Positions 49,272 to 57,865 of a stretch of DNA of 64,000 nt are shown here, piece after piece. Origin of the DNA: Clavibacter michiganensis (GTDB lineage: Bacteria; Actinomycetota; Actinomycetes; Actinomycetales; Microbacteriaceae); NCBI GenBank assembly GCA_002150995.1, contig MDHJ01000001.1, positions 1-64,000 of the forward strand, in the 5' to 3' direction. Within the stretch, counting starts at the first letter, position 1. Each line of letters starts with the position of its first letter. The notes beneath the pieces are model-generated. The model was not told where the DNA came from, made no database searches, and was given only the letters and a program-made list of their open reading frames with translations. Both the position numbers and the translations under genes were made by a program.

Positions 49272-50429
49272 ATGCACGCCACCGAGGCCACCACCGGGGC
49301 CGCTCCCGGGCGACCCGCGATCGTCGACCCGACGCGCTTCGAGATCGGCCTGGACTCGTTCGGCGAGCTCGCGACCGACGGCGACCGGGTCCTCGGCGAC
49401 GCCGAGACCGTGCGCCTGCTCGTGGAGGAGGCGCAGCTCGCGGAGGCCGTGGGGCTCGACGTCTTCAGCGTCGGCGAGCACTACCGGCAGGGCAACGTCG
49501 ACTCCGCCACCCCGGTCCTCCTCGCCGCGGCCGCGCAGGCCACCTCGACCATCCGGCTCGGCACGTCCGTCACGGTGCTGTCGACGCAGGACCCCGTGCG
49601 GCTCTACCAGGAGTTCGCGACGGTCGACGCGATCTCCGGCGGACGCACCCAGCTCGTGCTCGGCCGCGCATCCGCCACCGAGTCCTTCCCGCTGTTCGGC
49701 TACGACATCGCGCAGTACGAGGAGCTGTTCGAGGAGAAGCTGGAGCTCTTCGTGCGGCTCATGCGCGAGGAGCGCGTCACCTGGTCCGGCCGGCACCGCC
49801 CGCCGCTGGACGACGTGCGCCTGCAGCCGCGCATGCCCGCCGGCGGCATCCCCGCCTGGATCGGCATCGGCGGCAGCCCCGACTCCGTGGTGCGCGCGGG
49901 CCGGTACGGCCTGCCGCTCATGATGGCGATCATCGGCGGGCGTCCCGAGCGCTTCGCCGGCCACGCGGCGCTGTACCTCCGCGCCCTCGCGCAGGCCGGC
50001 CACGCCGAGCTGCCCATCGGCCAGCACTCGCTCGGCCTCGTCGCCGACACCGACGAGGAGGCCCGCGAGCTGTACTGGCGCTACTGGGAACCGGTCGTCA
50101 CGCGGATGAGCGAGGAGCGCGGCTTCTACGCGCCCACCCGCGAGCGGTACACGGAGGAGACGGTCACCGGATCCCTCTTCGTCGGCTCGCCCGACACCGT
50201 CGCCCGCCGCATCGCGTGGATCGCGCGCGAGAACCACCTCTCCCGGTTCGACCTCAAGTACGACCTCCTGCACATGCCGCGCCAGGCGCGCGAGCGCAGC
50301 ATCCGCCTGCTCGGCGAGGAGGTCGCGCCGCGCGTGCGCGAGCTGCTCGCCGCCGACCCCGGGGGCGCTCGGCTCGCGGGGCGCCCGCCGGCGCGCATCA
50401 CCGCGGACGGCGGACCCGTGCACGCCTGA
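49272..50429 (+). CDS. Luciferase-like flavin monooxygenase (LLM class)
   Basis: A 385-residue FMN/F420-type oxidoreductase. Family segments are VFSVGEHYRQGNVDSATP (near 63), STIRLGTSVTVLSTQDPVRL (near 93), ISGGRTQLVLGRAS (near 124) and GIPAWIGIGGSPDSVVRAG (near 195). The GSLFVGSPDTVARRI segment lies near 300. The GEHYR motif and size fit the LLM group found beside MarR regulators in actinobacteria. The substrate is not predictable. Its promoter contains the two palindromes at 49184-49227, so repression by the adjacent MarR protein is likely. Confidence 0.88.
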   Translation: MHATEATTGAAPGRPAIVDPTRFEIGLDSFGELATDGDRVLGDAETVRLLVEEAQLAEAVGLDVFSVGEHYRQGNVDSATPVLLAAAAQATSTIRLGTSVTVLSTQDPVRLYQEFATVDAISGGRTQLVLGRASATESFPLFGYDIAQYEELFEEKLELFVRLMREERVTWSGRHRPPLDDVRLQPRMPAGGIPAWIGIGGSPDSVVRAGRYGLPLMMAIIGGRPERFAGHAALYLRALAQAGHAELPIGQHSLGLVADTDEEARELYWRYWEPVVTRMSEERGFYAPTRERYTEETVTGSLFVGSPDTVARRIAWIARENHLSRFDLKYDLLHMPRQARERSIRLLGEEVAPRVRELLAADPGGARLAGRPPARITADGGPVHA

Positions 50430-50484
50430 GCCCGGCCGCGGGCGACGACGCCCCGGTACCCTGGATCCACCGAGGAGGACGACC

Positions 50485-50988
50485 GTGCACGAGACGCCCG
50501 CAGCCCCGCGCCGCCGGCGCTCGCCGACCCCGGCGGAGCTGCACGTGTGGCGCGAGTACCTCGAGACGGCCGAGGCCGTGCGCCGCACCCTGGCGTCGGA
50601 CTTCCAGTCGACCTCCGGCATCTCCACGGGCGACTACGGCGTGATGCTGGCGCTCAGCGAGGCGCCGGAGCACCGGCTCCGCTCGTCCGACCTCGCCGAC
50701 GTCGTCGGCTGGGAGCGCAGCAGGCTGTCGCACCACCTGCGCCGCATGGAGGAGCGGGGCCTCATCCGCCGCGACCGGGACGCCTCCGACAGCCGCGGGG
50801 CGTGGATCACCCTGACCGCCGAGGGCGCCACCGTGTTCCGCAGCTCCTCCTCCTCGCACCTGCGCCTCGTGCGCGAGGTGTTCATCGACGCCCTCGATGC
50901 CGAGGAGCTCGAGGCGGCGCGCGTCGTCGCGGCGGCCCTCCGCCGCCACGCCGCCGCGCGGGCCGCGTCCGACCCGCCGGCTCCCTGA
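50485..50988 (+). CDS. MarR family transcriptional regulator
   Basis: A 167-residue winged-helix regulator. The recognition region is VVGWERSRLSHHLRRMEERG (near residue 72), followed by the wing LIRRDRDASDSRGAWITLT. Helices at both ends form the dimer interface. The GTG start at 50485 follows GAGGAGGACG. It lies 55 bases downstream of the monooxygenase and is probably its regulator. No copy of the 16-bp palindrome is seen directly in front of this gene. Confidence 0.9.
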   Translation: MHETPAAPRRRRSPTPAELHVWREYLETAEAVRRTLASDFQSTSGISTGDYGVMLALSEAPEHRLRSSDLADVVGWERSRLSHHLRRMEERGLIRRDRDASDSRGAWITLTAEGATVFRSSSSSHLRLVREVFIDALDAEELEAARVVAAALRRHAAARAASDPPAP

Positions 50989-51015
50989 CGCCGACAGCCG
51001 CTGACGCCGGTCGCT

Positions 51016-51066
51016 CCTGACCTCCGGCGGCCCCTGACCTCTGGCGGCCCCTGACCTCCGGCGACC
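51016..51066. repeat. Three tandem 17-bp repeats in convergent gap
   Basis: CCTGACCTCCGGCGGCC occurs three times in a row (51016-51032, 51033-51049, 51050-51066) with one or two differences, between the MarR gene and the convergent hydrolase gene. No coding or terminator role is evident. Confidence 0.8.
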
Positions 51067-51086
51067 CCCGCGCGTGCGGGCTCCGC

Positions 51087-52141
51087 CTACCCGTCGCGCT
51101 CGCGGCGCTCGCGGGCGCGCTCGGCCGCGTCGGCCATCGCCTCGGCATGCGCGGTCTTCGCGGCGCCGAGGGCCTCGTCGTCGTCCCGGAGGATGGCGAC
51201 GCCCTCCGCCACCTGCGCCGTGAACGCCCGCAGCGAGTCGGCGGGCGTGGGCGCGAAGTCCTCGTGCTCGTCGCCGTCGCCGGCCAGATCCTCGGGGAGG
51301 CGCCGCAGCTCGGCCGATCCCGCGTCCTCGGCCCGCCGTGCGGCGTGCTCGACGCAGAGGCGGGCGACCTCGTCGGCGTGCGCGTGCATGACCGAGTGCG
51401 CCGCCCCGGGGATCTCCCACAGCCGGGCCCGCGGCAGCAGCCGCCCCATCTCCTCCACCCAGGCGCGCGGGGCGACGGCGTCGTGCTCGCCGCGGATGAC
51501 GAGCGTGCTGGCCCGGATGCGGGGGAGGCGGTCCTCGATCCGGTACCGCATCATCTTCGGCAGCACCCGGAGGAACCAGCGCAGCCCGCAGACCAGGTAC
51601 GCGCGGATCGCGAGCACCTTGATGCGCGACGGCTCGTGCAGCGTCGACTGCAGGAACCGCACCGCGGCCCGCGGGATGGTGCGCTCCCGCGGGTACACGA
51701 CCGGGCCGATGAGCACCAGCGTGCTGAGCGCGGGCCGCCGGGAGGCGAGGTCCGCCACCACCTGCGTGCCCATCGAGTGTCCGACGAGGACCGGGTCGTC
51801 GAGGCCGAGCTCGTCGATCGCGGCGCCCACCAGGTCGGCGTACTCGCGGATCTCGAGGGCGCGCCCCGGGTGCGCGACGCCCGCGAAGCCCGGCAGGTCG
51901 AGGGCGTGCACCGGGCCGTGGTCGTTGAGCACGGGGCGAGGCGCTCGAAGTAGTCCGACGAGACGCCGATGCCGGGGACGAGCACGAAGGGGCGGTCGCC
52001 GTCGGTGCCGATGGTGCTGATCCGCACCGCGAGGCCGTCGCGGACGACGCGCGTGACGGTGACGCGCGTGTCGGAGCGGTCGCGCGGGCGGGGAGCGGAC
52101 CGGCGGCCCGCCGGTCGGGCGGGGTGCGGGCGGTGGGCCAT
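51087..52141 (-). CDS. Alpha/beta hydrolase (frame broken near 51934)
   Basis: About 351 residues after repair. The alpha/beta hydrolase core has VLVPGIGVSSDYF (oxyanion strand), the nucleophile in VLVGHSMGTQVV (near 130), the acid residue in STLVIRGEHDAVAP and the histidine in IPGAAHSVMHAHA. A C-terminal helical extension of about 80 residues, rich in Ala/Glu/Arg, follows the fold. At 51933-51936 the coding strand reads GCCCCGTG; one more C gives LAPVLNDHGPVHALDLPGF and joins the halves. The substrate is unknown. Confidence 0.78.
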
Positions 52142-52261
52142 GCGGGCTCCTCGGGGTGGACGGCGCGCGGATCCGCGAGGCGTCCACGCTAGGGCACCGC
52201 GCCTCGGGAGTCGCCGGGCGGGGGCCGGGCGGACAGGCGAGCCGGCCACGTGCGCGTCCGC

Positions 52262-52651
52262 TCAGGCGGCGGCGTCCCCACCCGAGACGCAGAGGCAGAA
52301 CGGGTGGCCCGCGGGATCCGCGTACACGTCGAAGCGATCGGCGGCCGTCGGGTCCTCGGCGGGCTGCAGCAGGCGTCCGCCCAGGGCGAGCACGCGCTCG
52401 CGGCCCGCGTCGAGGTCGTCCACGTAGAGGTCGAGGTGCATCTGCATCTGCTGGCGCGGGCCCTCGCCCGGCCAGACCGGTGGGACGAAGTCAGGCGCGA
52501 GCTGGAACCCGAGGCGCCACTCGCCGTCGACGCGGACGCTGTGCCAGTCGTCCTCCGCGTCGACCTCCCCGCCGAGGAGGCCGGCCCAGAAGGCGCTCTC
52601 CGCGGCCAGGTCGGGGGCGTCGAACACGGTGATCGTGCGGTGGATCCTCAC
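52262..52651 (-). CDS. VOC (glyoxalase/bleomycin-resistance-like) domain protein
   Basis: A 129-residue single VOC domain. The two beta-alpha-beta-beta-beta modules are visible from TITVFDAPDLAAESAFWAGL and from MHLDLYVDDLDAGRERV, and it ends in FDVYADPAGHPFCLC. It belongs to the glyoxalase_6-type group of unknown substrate. GTG start at 52651. It stands alone between the hydrolase and AraC genes. Confidence 0.85.
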   Translation of the reverse strand: MRIHRTITVFDAPDLAAESAFWAGLLGGEVDAEDDWHSVRVDGEWRLGFQLAPDFVPPVWPGEGPRQQMQMHLDLYVDDLDAGRERVLALGGRLLQPAEDPTAADRFDVYADPAGHPFCLCVSGGDAAA

Positions 52652-52777
52652 GGCTGCTCCTCCTCGTCGTCGAGCGGTTCTGCCAGCCTGGCACCCGGTC
52701 GGCGGTCGGGGAAGGGCGTTCCGGTACGGGCGGTCCGGGACGGGCGGTCGCGCGGCGCGCCCACCGGGAGCCGCCGG

Positions 52778-53713
52778 CTAGCGGTGCAGCGTGACCGCGG
52801 GATCGACGCCGTACGCGTCCCGGTAGTGCCGGGCGAAGCGGCCGACCTGGGGGAAGCCCCACCGCAGCGCGATGTCCGCGACGCCCGGCCCCCGCGTGGG
52901 GTCCGCGTCGACGAGGTCCATGTGCGCCGCGGCCAGCCGCGTCCGGCGGAGGTAACGGCCGGGGGTGACGCCCTCGACCCCGTGAGCGGCGAAGGCGCGC
53001 TCGAGGTCCCGCACGCTCACGCCGGCGGCCTCGGCCGCGTCCGCCGGGGTCACCGGCAGGGAGGCGTGGTCGTCGAGGAACCCCGTCGCGCGGTGGTACG
53101 CGGTGCGCAGGGCCGCCACGGTCTCGTGCCGCCGGACGCGGTCGCCCGTGAGTCGGAACGCCTCGAGCGTGGCGACGGAGAGGAGCCGGAGCGCCTCGGC
53201 GCGCAGGGATGCGCTGTCGAACGACGCCGAGAGGGACGCGGCGGCGTCGTACGTGCGCAGCCACAGGCGCGCCGTCTCGTCGCTGACCGGGTGCGGGTCG
53301 TCGAAGCGCAGACGCAGCCGGTCGTCCGCGTACGTGACCCGGGCGAGGCGCTCGAGCTCGACGGGATCGAGGACCAGGGTGCGGGCGCGCACGTGGTCGA
53401 CGCGGGCGGTCAGGCGCGTGCCCGGCTGGAAGAGCGCGGGGGCGCGGGAGAGCTCGCCGGACTCCCGCCCGGACTCCCAGGCGTAGCCGGCCGCGGGGGC
53501 GCACGTGATGGTGATGGCGCGGCTCTCCGCCACGCACTGGAACGTGCCGTCGAACACCACGGAGCCGAGCGCGAACCGGGGCTCGGCCACCATGTCCTCC
53601 GCGTAGCCGAAGTCGTCCCCCGCCAGCTCGACGTGGCCGTACAGCTCGCGGAGGGTCCGCTCGGCCTCGTCCGCCCGGCGGGTCCGGACGCGGTGGCGCA
53701 CCAGATCGGTCAC
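52778..53713 (-). CDS. AraC family transcriptional regulator
   Basis: A 311-residue regulator with an N-terminal ligand/oligomerisation region (about 1-190). The C-terminal double helix-turn-helix (about 215-308) carries GVSVRDLERAFAAHGVEGVT and the family signature VADIALRWGFPQVGRFARHY. The GTG at 53713 follows GGAGG and was chosen over the far upstream in-frame start at 54058. The target is not evident. It is divergent from the isomerase gene at 54057. Confidence 0.9.
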   Translation of the reverse strand: MTDLVRHRVRTRRADEAERTLRELYGHVELAGDDFGYAEDMVAEPRFALGSVVFDGTFQCVAESRAITITCAPAAGYAWESGRESGELSRAPALFQPGTRLTARVDHVRARTLVLDPVELERLARVTYADDRLRLRFDDPHPVSDETARLWLRTYDAAASLSASFDSASLRAEALRLLSVATLEAFRLTGDRVRRHETVAALRTAYHRATGFLDDHASLPVTPADAAEAAGVSVRDLERAFAAHGVEGVTPGRYLRRTRLAAAHMDLVDADPTRGPGVADIALRWGFPQVGRFARHYRDAYGVDPAVTLHR

Positions 53714-54056
53714 GGGACCTCCGTTCGACGTCGGGGGCCGCCCCCGACGACGGCCGCGCACCTGGCCGCCCGCTGACGTGCTCCGTGCTGTGAGGGGGAG
53801 GATACCGCGGCACCCCCGAGGGTCCGCCACGCCGGGGCGGGACGGGGGCGGCGTCCGCCGCGTCGGGGGCGTCCGCGCGGATCCCGCACCGGATGCATCA
53901 CCGCGGCACTGGGATCCGACGCCCGACCGGCGGTAGGTTTGACGACGGCGCCTCACGCGCCGACCACCCTGCGGGCATCGTCGCTCAGGTCGTCCACGGA
54001 CGGCGGGAGCGGACGACGGCCGTCGGGCCACCAGTCCCCTCCTGAAAGGAGCGACC
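53714..54056. other. Divergent intergenic region (343 bases)
   Basis: This stretch lies between the AraC gene (minus) and the isomerase gene (plus) and holds no ORF I support. It has weak candidate -10 elements: TATCCT on the minus strand (53804-53799) and TAGGTT on the plus strand (53934-53939). AAGGAG lies 5-10 bases before the isomerase ATG. No clear palindrome was found. Confidence 0.5.
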
Positions 54057-54863
54057 ATGACCGCCCCCTCCGTCCAGCTCTATACGGTCCGCGACGCAGT
54101 CTCCGCGGACCTCCAGGGCGCCGTCGCCCGCGTGGCCGAGATCGGCTACACGCAGGTCGAGCCGTACGCGTTCGTCGAGCGCGCCGACGAGTTCGCCGCG
54201 GCCTTCGCCGCGTCCGGCGTCACCGCGCCCTCCGGCCACGCGCCCGTCATCGACGGCGACGACGACCAGGCCGCCCGCACCTTCGACGCCGCCGCGAAGC
54301 TCGGGATCCGCACCGTCATCGACCCGTTCATCCCCTCGGAGCGCTGGCAGACCGCCGACGACGCGCACCGCATCGCCGACCGGGTCAACGACCTGCAGGC
54401 GCAGGCCGCCGCGCGCGGGCTCGCCTTCGGGTACCACAACCACCAGTGGGAGTTCGCGAACAAGGTCGACGGACGCCCCGTCTACGAGCTGTTCGTCGAG
54501 CGCCTGAACGCCGAGGTCGTCCTCGAGCTCGACACGTTCTGGTCGACCGTCGGCGGCATGGACACGCCCGCGCTCCTCCGCTCCCTCGGCGACCGCGTGC
54601 AGTTCCTGCACGTGAAGGACGGCAGGATCTCCGAGGCGATCGCGAAGGTGCTCCCGAGCGCCGAGTCCGCGCTCGAGGTCCCGGCGGAGCTCGCGCAGGC
54701 GTTCAAGCTGCAGCTCCCCGCCGGCCAGGGCGACGTCGACGTCGCCGCCGTGCTGGCCGCCGCCCCGCACGCCCTGCGCGTCGTGGAGTTCGACGACTAC
54801 GAGCACGACGTGTTCGACGGCATCGCGGCGTCGTACGCCTGGCTGCAGGAGAACGACAAGTGA
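54057..54863 (+). CDS. Sugar phosphate isomerase/epimerase (TIM barrel), pair 2
   Basis: A 268-residue xylose isomerase-like TIM barrel. It begins MTAPSVQLYTVRDAV. Metal/substrate strands are FGYHNHQWEF (near 122), VLELDTFWSTVGG (near 158), VQFLHVKDGR (near 182) and LRVVEFDDYEHD (near 241). The His-x-His-x-x-x-x and Glu/Asp pattern is typical of 2-keto-inositol or sugar epimerases. It is coupled to the dehydrogenase that follows (GTGA overlap), mirroring the gene pair at 36.4-38.4 kb. Confidence 0.88.
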   Translation: MTAPSVQLYTVRDAVSADLQGAVARVAEIGYTQVEPYAFVERADEFAAAFAASGVTAPSGHAPVIDGDDDQAARTFDAAAKLGIRTVIDPFIPSERWQTADDAHRIADRVNDLQAQAAARGLAFGYHNHQWEFANKVDGRPVYELFVERLNAEVVLELDTFWSTVGGMDTPALLRSLGDRVQFLHVKDGRISEAIAKVLPSAESALEVPAELAQAFKLQLPAGQGDVDVAAVLAAAPHALRVVEFDDYEHDVFDGIAASYAWLQENDK

Positions 54864-55968
54864 GCCGCGGCACCGGACGCGTCGGCGTCGGCGTCATCGG
54901 CGCGGGCGTCATCTCCGGCACCTACCTGGAGAACATGACGGCGTTCCCGGACCTCGAGGTCCTGTTCGTCGCCGACATCGACCTCGACCGGGCGCGCTCG
55001 CGCGCCGAGGAGCACGGCGTGCCGGGCCACGGCACCGTCGAGGAGCTCCTCGCGATCGACGAGATCGAGATCGTCGTCAACCTCACGCTGCCCGCCACCC
55101 ACGCCGAGGTCGGCCGGCGCATCGTCGCCGCCGGCAAGAACGTGTGGAGCGAGAAGCCGCTGGCCCTCGACCACGCCTCGGGCGCGGATCTGCTGGAGGC
55201 GGCCCGCGCGGCCGGCGTGCAGGTCGCGTGCGCCCCGGACACCGTGCTCGGCGCGGGGATCCAGAGCGCCATGCGGTCCATCGCCCGCGGCGACATCGGC
55301 GAGCCGCTCACGGCGACGACGATCTTCCACGTGCCCGGCCCCGACGCCTGGCACCCGAACCCCGAGTTCCTGTTCGCGCACGGCGCCGGGCCCCTCTTCG
55401 ACATGGGCCCGTACTACGTGACGACGCTGGTGCACGCGTTCGGCGCGGCCGAGAAGGTCAGCGCGGTGTCCTCGACGTCGCGCACCACCCGCACCATCGG
55501 CAGCGGCCCGCGCGCGGGCACCGACTTCCCGGTGGAGGTGCCCACGCACCACGCGGCGCTCATCTCGTTCGCGGGGGCCAGTCGGCGCAGTCCACGTTCA
55601 GCTTCCAGAACGCGCTGCCGCGGGCCGGCTTCGTCGAGATCTCGGGCAGCGAGGGCACCATCGTGCTCCCCGACCCGAACATGTTCGACGGCGAGAGCCA
55701 GCTGTGGCGCTTCGGCCAGGAGGAGCCCGAGACGCTGGCCGCGACGGGATCCACGTACGGCCGGGGCTCCGGCGTGCTGGACCTGGCGCGCAGCATCCGC
55801 GGCGGCGACCCCGTGCGCGCGTCCGGCGAGGTCGCGGCGCACGTGCTCGACGTGCTGCTCGCGATCCGCGACGCGGCCGACAGCCGCGAGGTCGTGCAGG
55901 TCGCGTCCACGGTGGAGAAGCCGACGCCGCTCGCCGAGGACTGGGACCCGGCGGCCGCGACGCTGTAG
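54860..55968 (+). CDS. Gfo/Idh/MocA family oxidoreductase, pair 2 (frame broken near 55575)
   Basis: About 369 residues after repair. The Rossmann motif is VGVIGAGVISGTYL (near 9), followed by VWSEKPLALDHASGADLLEA (near 95), HPNPEFLFAHGAGPLFDMGP (near 160) and the YYVTTLVHAFGAAEKV segment. The break is in a run of five G at 55573-55577; one more G gives FAGGQSAQSTFSFQNALPRA and continues to the conserved end. It probably works on the product of the adjacent isomerase, which is inferred from pairing. Confidence 0.85.
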
Positions 55969-56005
55969 CGCCGGACCCGCTCGACCCGCACCACCCGCTC
56001 GACCC

Positions 56006-56041
56006 GACGGCCCCGCATCCTCCCGTGGATGCGGGGCCGTC
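56006..56041. terminator. Hairpin terminator after dehydrogenase gene
   Basis: GACGGCCCCGCATCC (56006-56020) pairs over 15 bases with 56027-56041 around a 6-base loop, 37 bases after the dehydrogenase stop and 45 bases before the next gene. Confidence 0.8.
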
Positions 56042-56085
56042 GTCATCCGGCCGCGCGGGCCCCGCACCGGGAGGACACTGGACCC

Positions 56086-56817
56086 ATGCAGCTGCACCGC
56101 GTCACCACCGGGTCCGGTCCCCGCCACGTCGGCCTGGTGCACGGCCTCGGCGCGGACGGCGCCACCTGGGCGCCCGTCGTCGACCGGCTCGTGGCGACCG
56201 GCCGGTTCACCGTCACCGCGATCGACCTCCGCGGGCACGGCCGGAGCGACCGCGCCGGCTCCTACGGCGTCGAGGAGATGGCCGACGACCTCGCGGAGTC
56301 CCTGCCCCGGGGGCTCGACGCGGTCGTCGGGCACTCGCTGGGCGGATCCGTGCTGGTGCGCGCCGTCGCCCGCCTCGAGCCCGCGCACGCCGTGTACCTC
56401 GATCCCGGGTTCCGCCTCGCGCTGCCGACCGCCGGCATCCGCGGCCGGCTGTTCTGGGCCGCGCCGCTCGTGGGCCTCGCCGCCGCGCAGATCCCGCGCG
56501 CCCGGGCGGCCGCCCGCGTGCGCGCCGCGTACCCGGCCGCGGTCCGCGCCTCCCTCGACGCCGCGCAGGGGCGCTTCGACCGGCGGATGGCCGTGGGCGT
56601 GTTCCGCGACGTCGCCTTCCACCCGGTCGCCGTCAGCGCGCCGGCCGTGCCGTCGACGATCGTGCTCTCCGACGACGCCCCCGCCGTGCTGCCCGACGCG
56701 TACGCGGCCGAGCTGGCCGCCGCGGGGTGGGACGTGCGCCGGCTCCCCGGGATCCACCACGACATGCAGCTCGAGGACCCGGAACGGGTGCTCGCCGCGA
56801 TCGAGGACGTGCTGTGA
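56086..56817 (+). CDS. Alpha/beta hydrolase
   Basis: A 243-residue hydrolase. The oxyanion strand is VGLVHGLGADGATWAP (near 14), followed by VTAIDLRGHGRSDRAG (near 43). The nucleophile is in VVGHSLGGSVLVRA (near 84), the acid residue in STIVLSDDAPAVLP and the His in LPGIHHDMQLEDPERVLAAI. ATG 56086 was preferred to 56029, which lies in the terminator hairpin. The stop overlaps the HEAT-repeat gene (GTGA). Confidence 0.88.
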   Translation: MQLHRVTTGSGPRHVGLVHGLGADGATWAPVVDRLVATGRFTVTAIDLRGHGRSDRAGSYGVEEMADDLAESLPRGLDAVVGHSLGGSVLVRAVARLEPAHAVYLDPGFRLALPTAGIRGRLFWAAPLVGLAAAQIPRARAAARVRAAYPAAVRASLDAAQGRFDRRMAVGVFRDVAFHPVAVSAPAVPSTIVLSDDAPAVLPDAYAAELAAAGWDVRRLPGIHHDMQLEDPERVLAAIEDVL

Positions 56818-57779
56818 CCGACGGACCCGACCCGGCCGAGCGGCCCGAACCCGCCGAGCGGCTCGAGCGGCCCGAGCGGCCCGAGCCCGCCGCAGGGCCC
56901 GCGCGGCCGGAGCGGCCCGCACGGCGCGAGCCCGCCGAGTCGACCGCGGGATCTCGGCGGCCCACCCGCCCGGCCGACGCGGAGATCGCCGCCCGGCTGG
57001 CCGCCGCGCTGCGCGCGCCCGACCCGTCCGCGCGCCTGCAGGCGGCGCTCACCGCGGGCACCCGGCCGGATCCGGCGCTCGTCGAGGGCCTCGTGCACCG
57101 CTGCCGCGTGGAGCCCGACCTCAACGTGCGCGAGATGCTCACGTGGGCGCTGATCCGGCACGACCGGGAGGCCACGATCCCGCAGCTGGTCGCCGAGCTC
57201 GCCTCGCCCATCCCGCAGGCGCGCAGCCAGGCGCTGCACACGCTCTCCAAGATCGGGGACCGGCGGGCGCTGCCGGCGATCACCCCCGCACTGCTGCGCG
57301 ACGCGGACGAGCACGTGGCGCGCACGGCCTGGCGCACGGCGTCCGGGCTGCTCGACGCCGACCGCGACCCGGCGGGTGCGCGCCTGCTGCTCCGCGAGCT
57401 GGCGTCGCAGCTCGGCCGCGGATCCACCGAGATGCAGCACAGCCTGACGCGCGCGTTCGTCGCGGTCGGCCGGGCGTCGCAGCCCGTCGTCGAGCGGTCG
57501 CGGCAGGCGGCGGACGCGCGGGTGCGGATCCACGCGCTCGCGACCCTCGCCATGCTCCGCGACCCGGAGCTGCGCTTCGACGACGCGGTCGACGACGCGA
57601 GGCGCTCGTCGTTCGGCGCACACCTGATGCGGCGTCCGGCGGGCGGGCAGCCGGTGGGCGACGCGGCGGCGGGCTCGGGTACGGCGGGCACGGGTCCTTC
57701 GGGGACAGGTCCTGCGGGCACGGACGCCGCGGGTGGCGCCGCCGCCGATGCATCCGCCGACGGCCCTTCCGCCGGCTGA
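56814..57779 (+). CDS. HEAT-repeat (PBS lyase-like) protein
   Basis: A 321-residue protein, probably a scaffold or adaptor. The N-terminal 60 residues are a low-complexity Glu-Arg-Pro repeat (ERPEPAERLERPERPEPA). The middle (about 65-275) is a series of HEAT-like helical pairs, for example PQLVAELASPIPQARSQALH, TLSKIGDRRALPAITPALLR and HALATLAMLRDPELRF. The last 40 residues are Gly/Ala/Thr-rich and disordered. It is translationally coupled to the upstream hydrolase, which suggests the two act together. Function unknown. Confidence 0.75.
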   Translation: MTDGPDPAERPEPAERLERPERPEPAAGPARPERPARREPAESTAGSRRPTRPADAEIAARLAAALRAPDPSARLQAALTAGTRPDPALVEGLVHRCRVEPDLNVREMLTWALIRHDREATIPQLVAELASPIPQARSQALHTLSKIGDRRALPAITPALLRDADEHVARTAWRTASGLLDADRDPAGARLLLRELASQLGRGSTEMQHSLTRAFVAVGRASQPVVERSRQAADARVRIHALATLAMLRDPELRFDDAVDDARRSSFGAHLMRRPAGGQPVGDAAAGSGTAGTGPSGTGPAGTDAAGGAAADASADGPSAG

Positions 57780-57865
57780 CCGCGCTCCCTATCGTGGGCA
57801 GCGACGGCCCCGCGCGGCGCAGGGCCGCGAGGACCCGCGTCCGCGCGGCGGACGGAGGCGCACCC

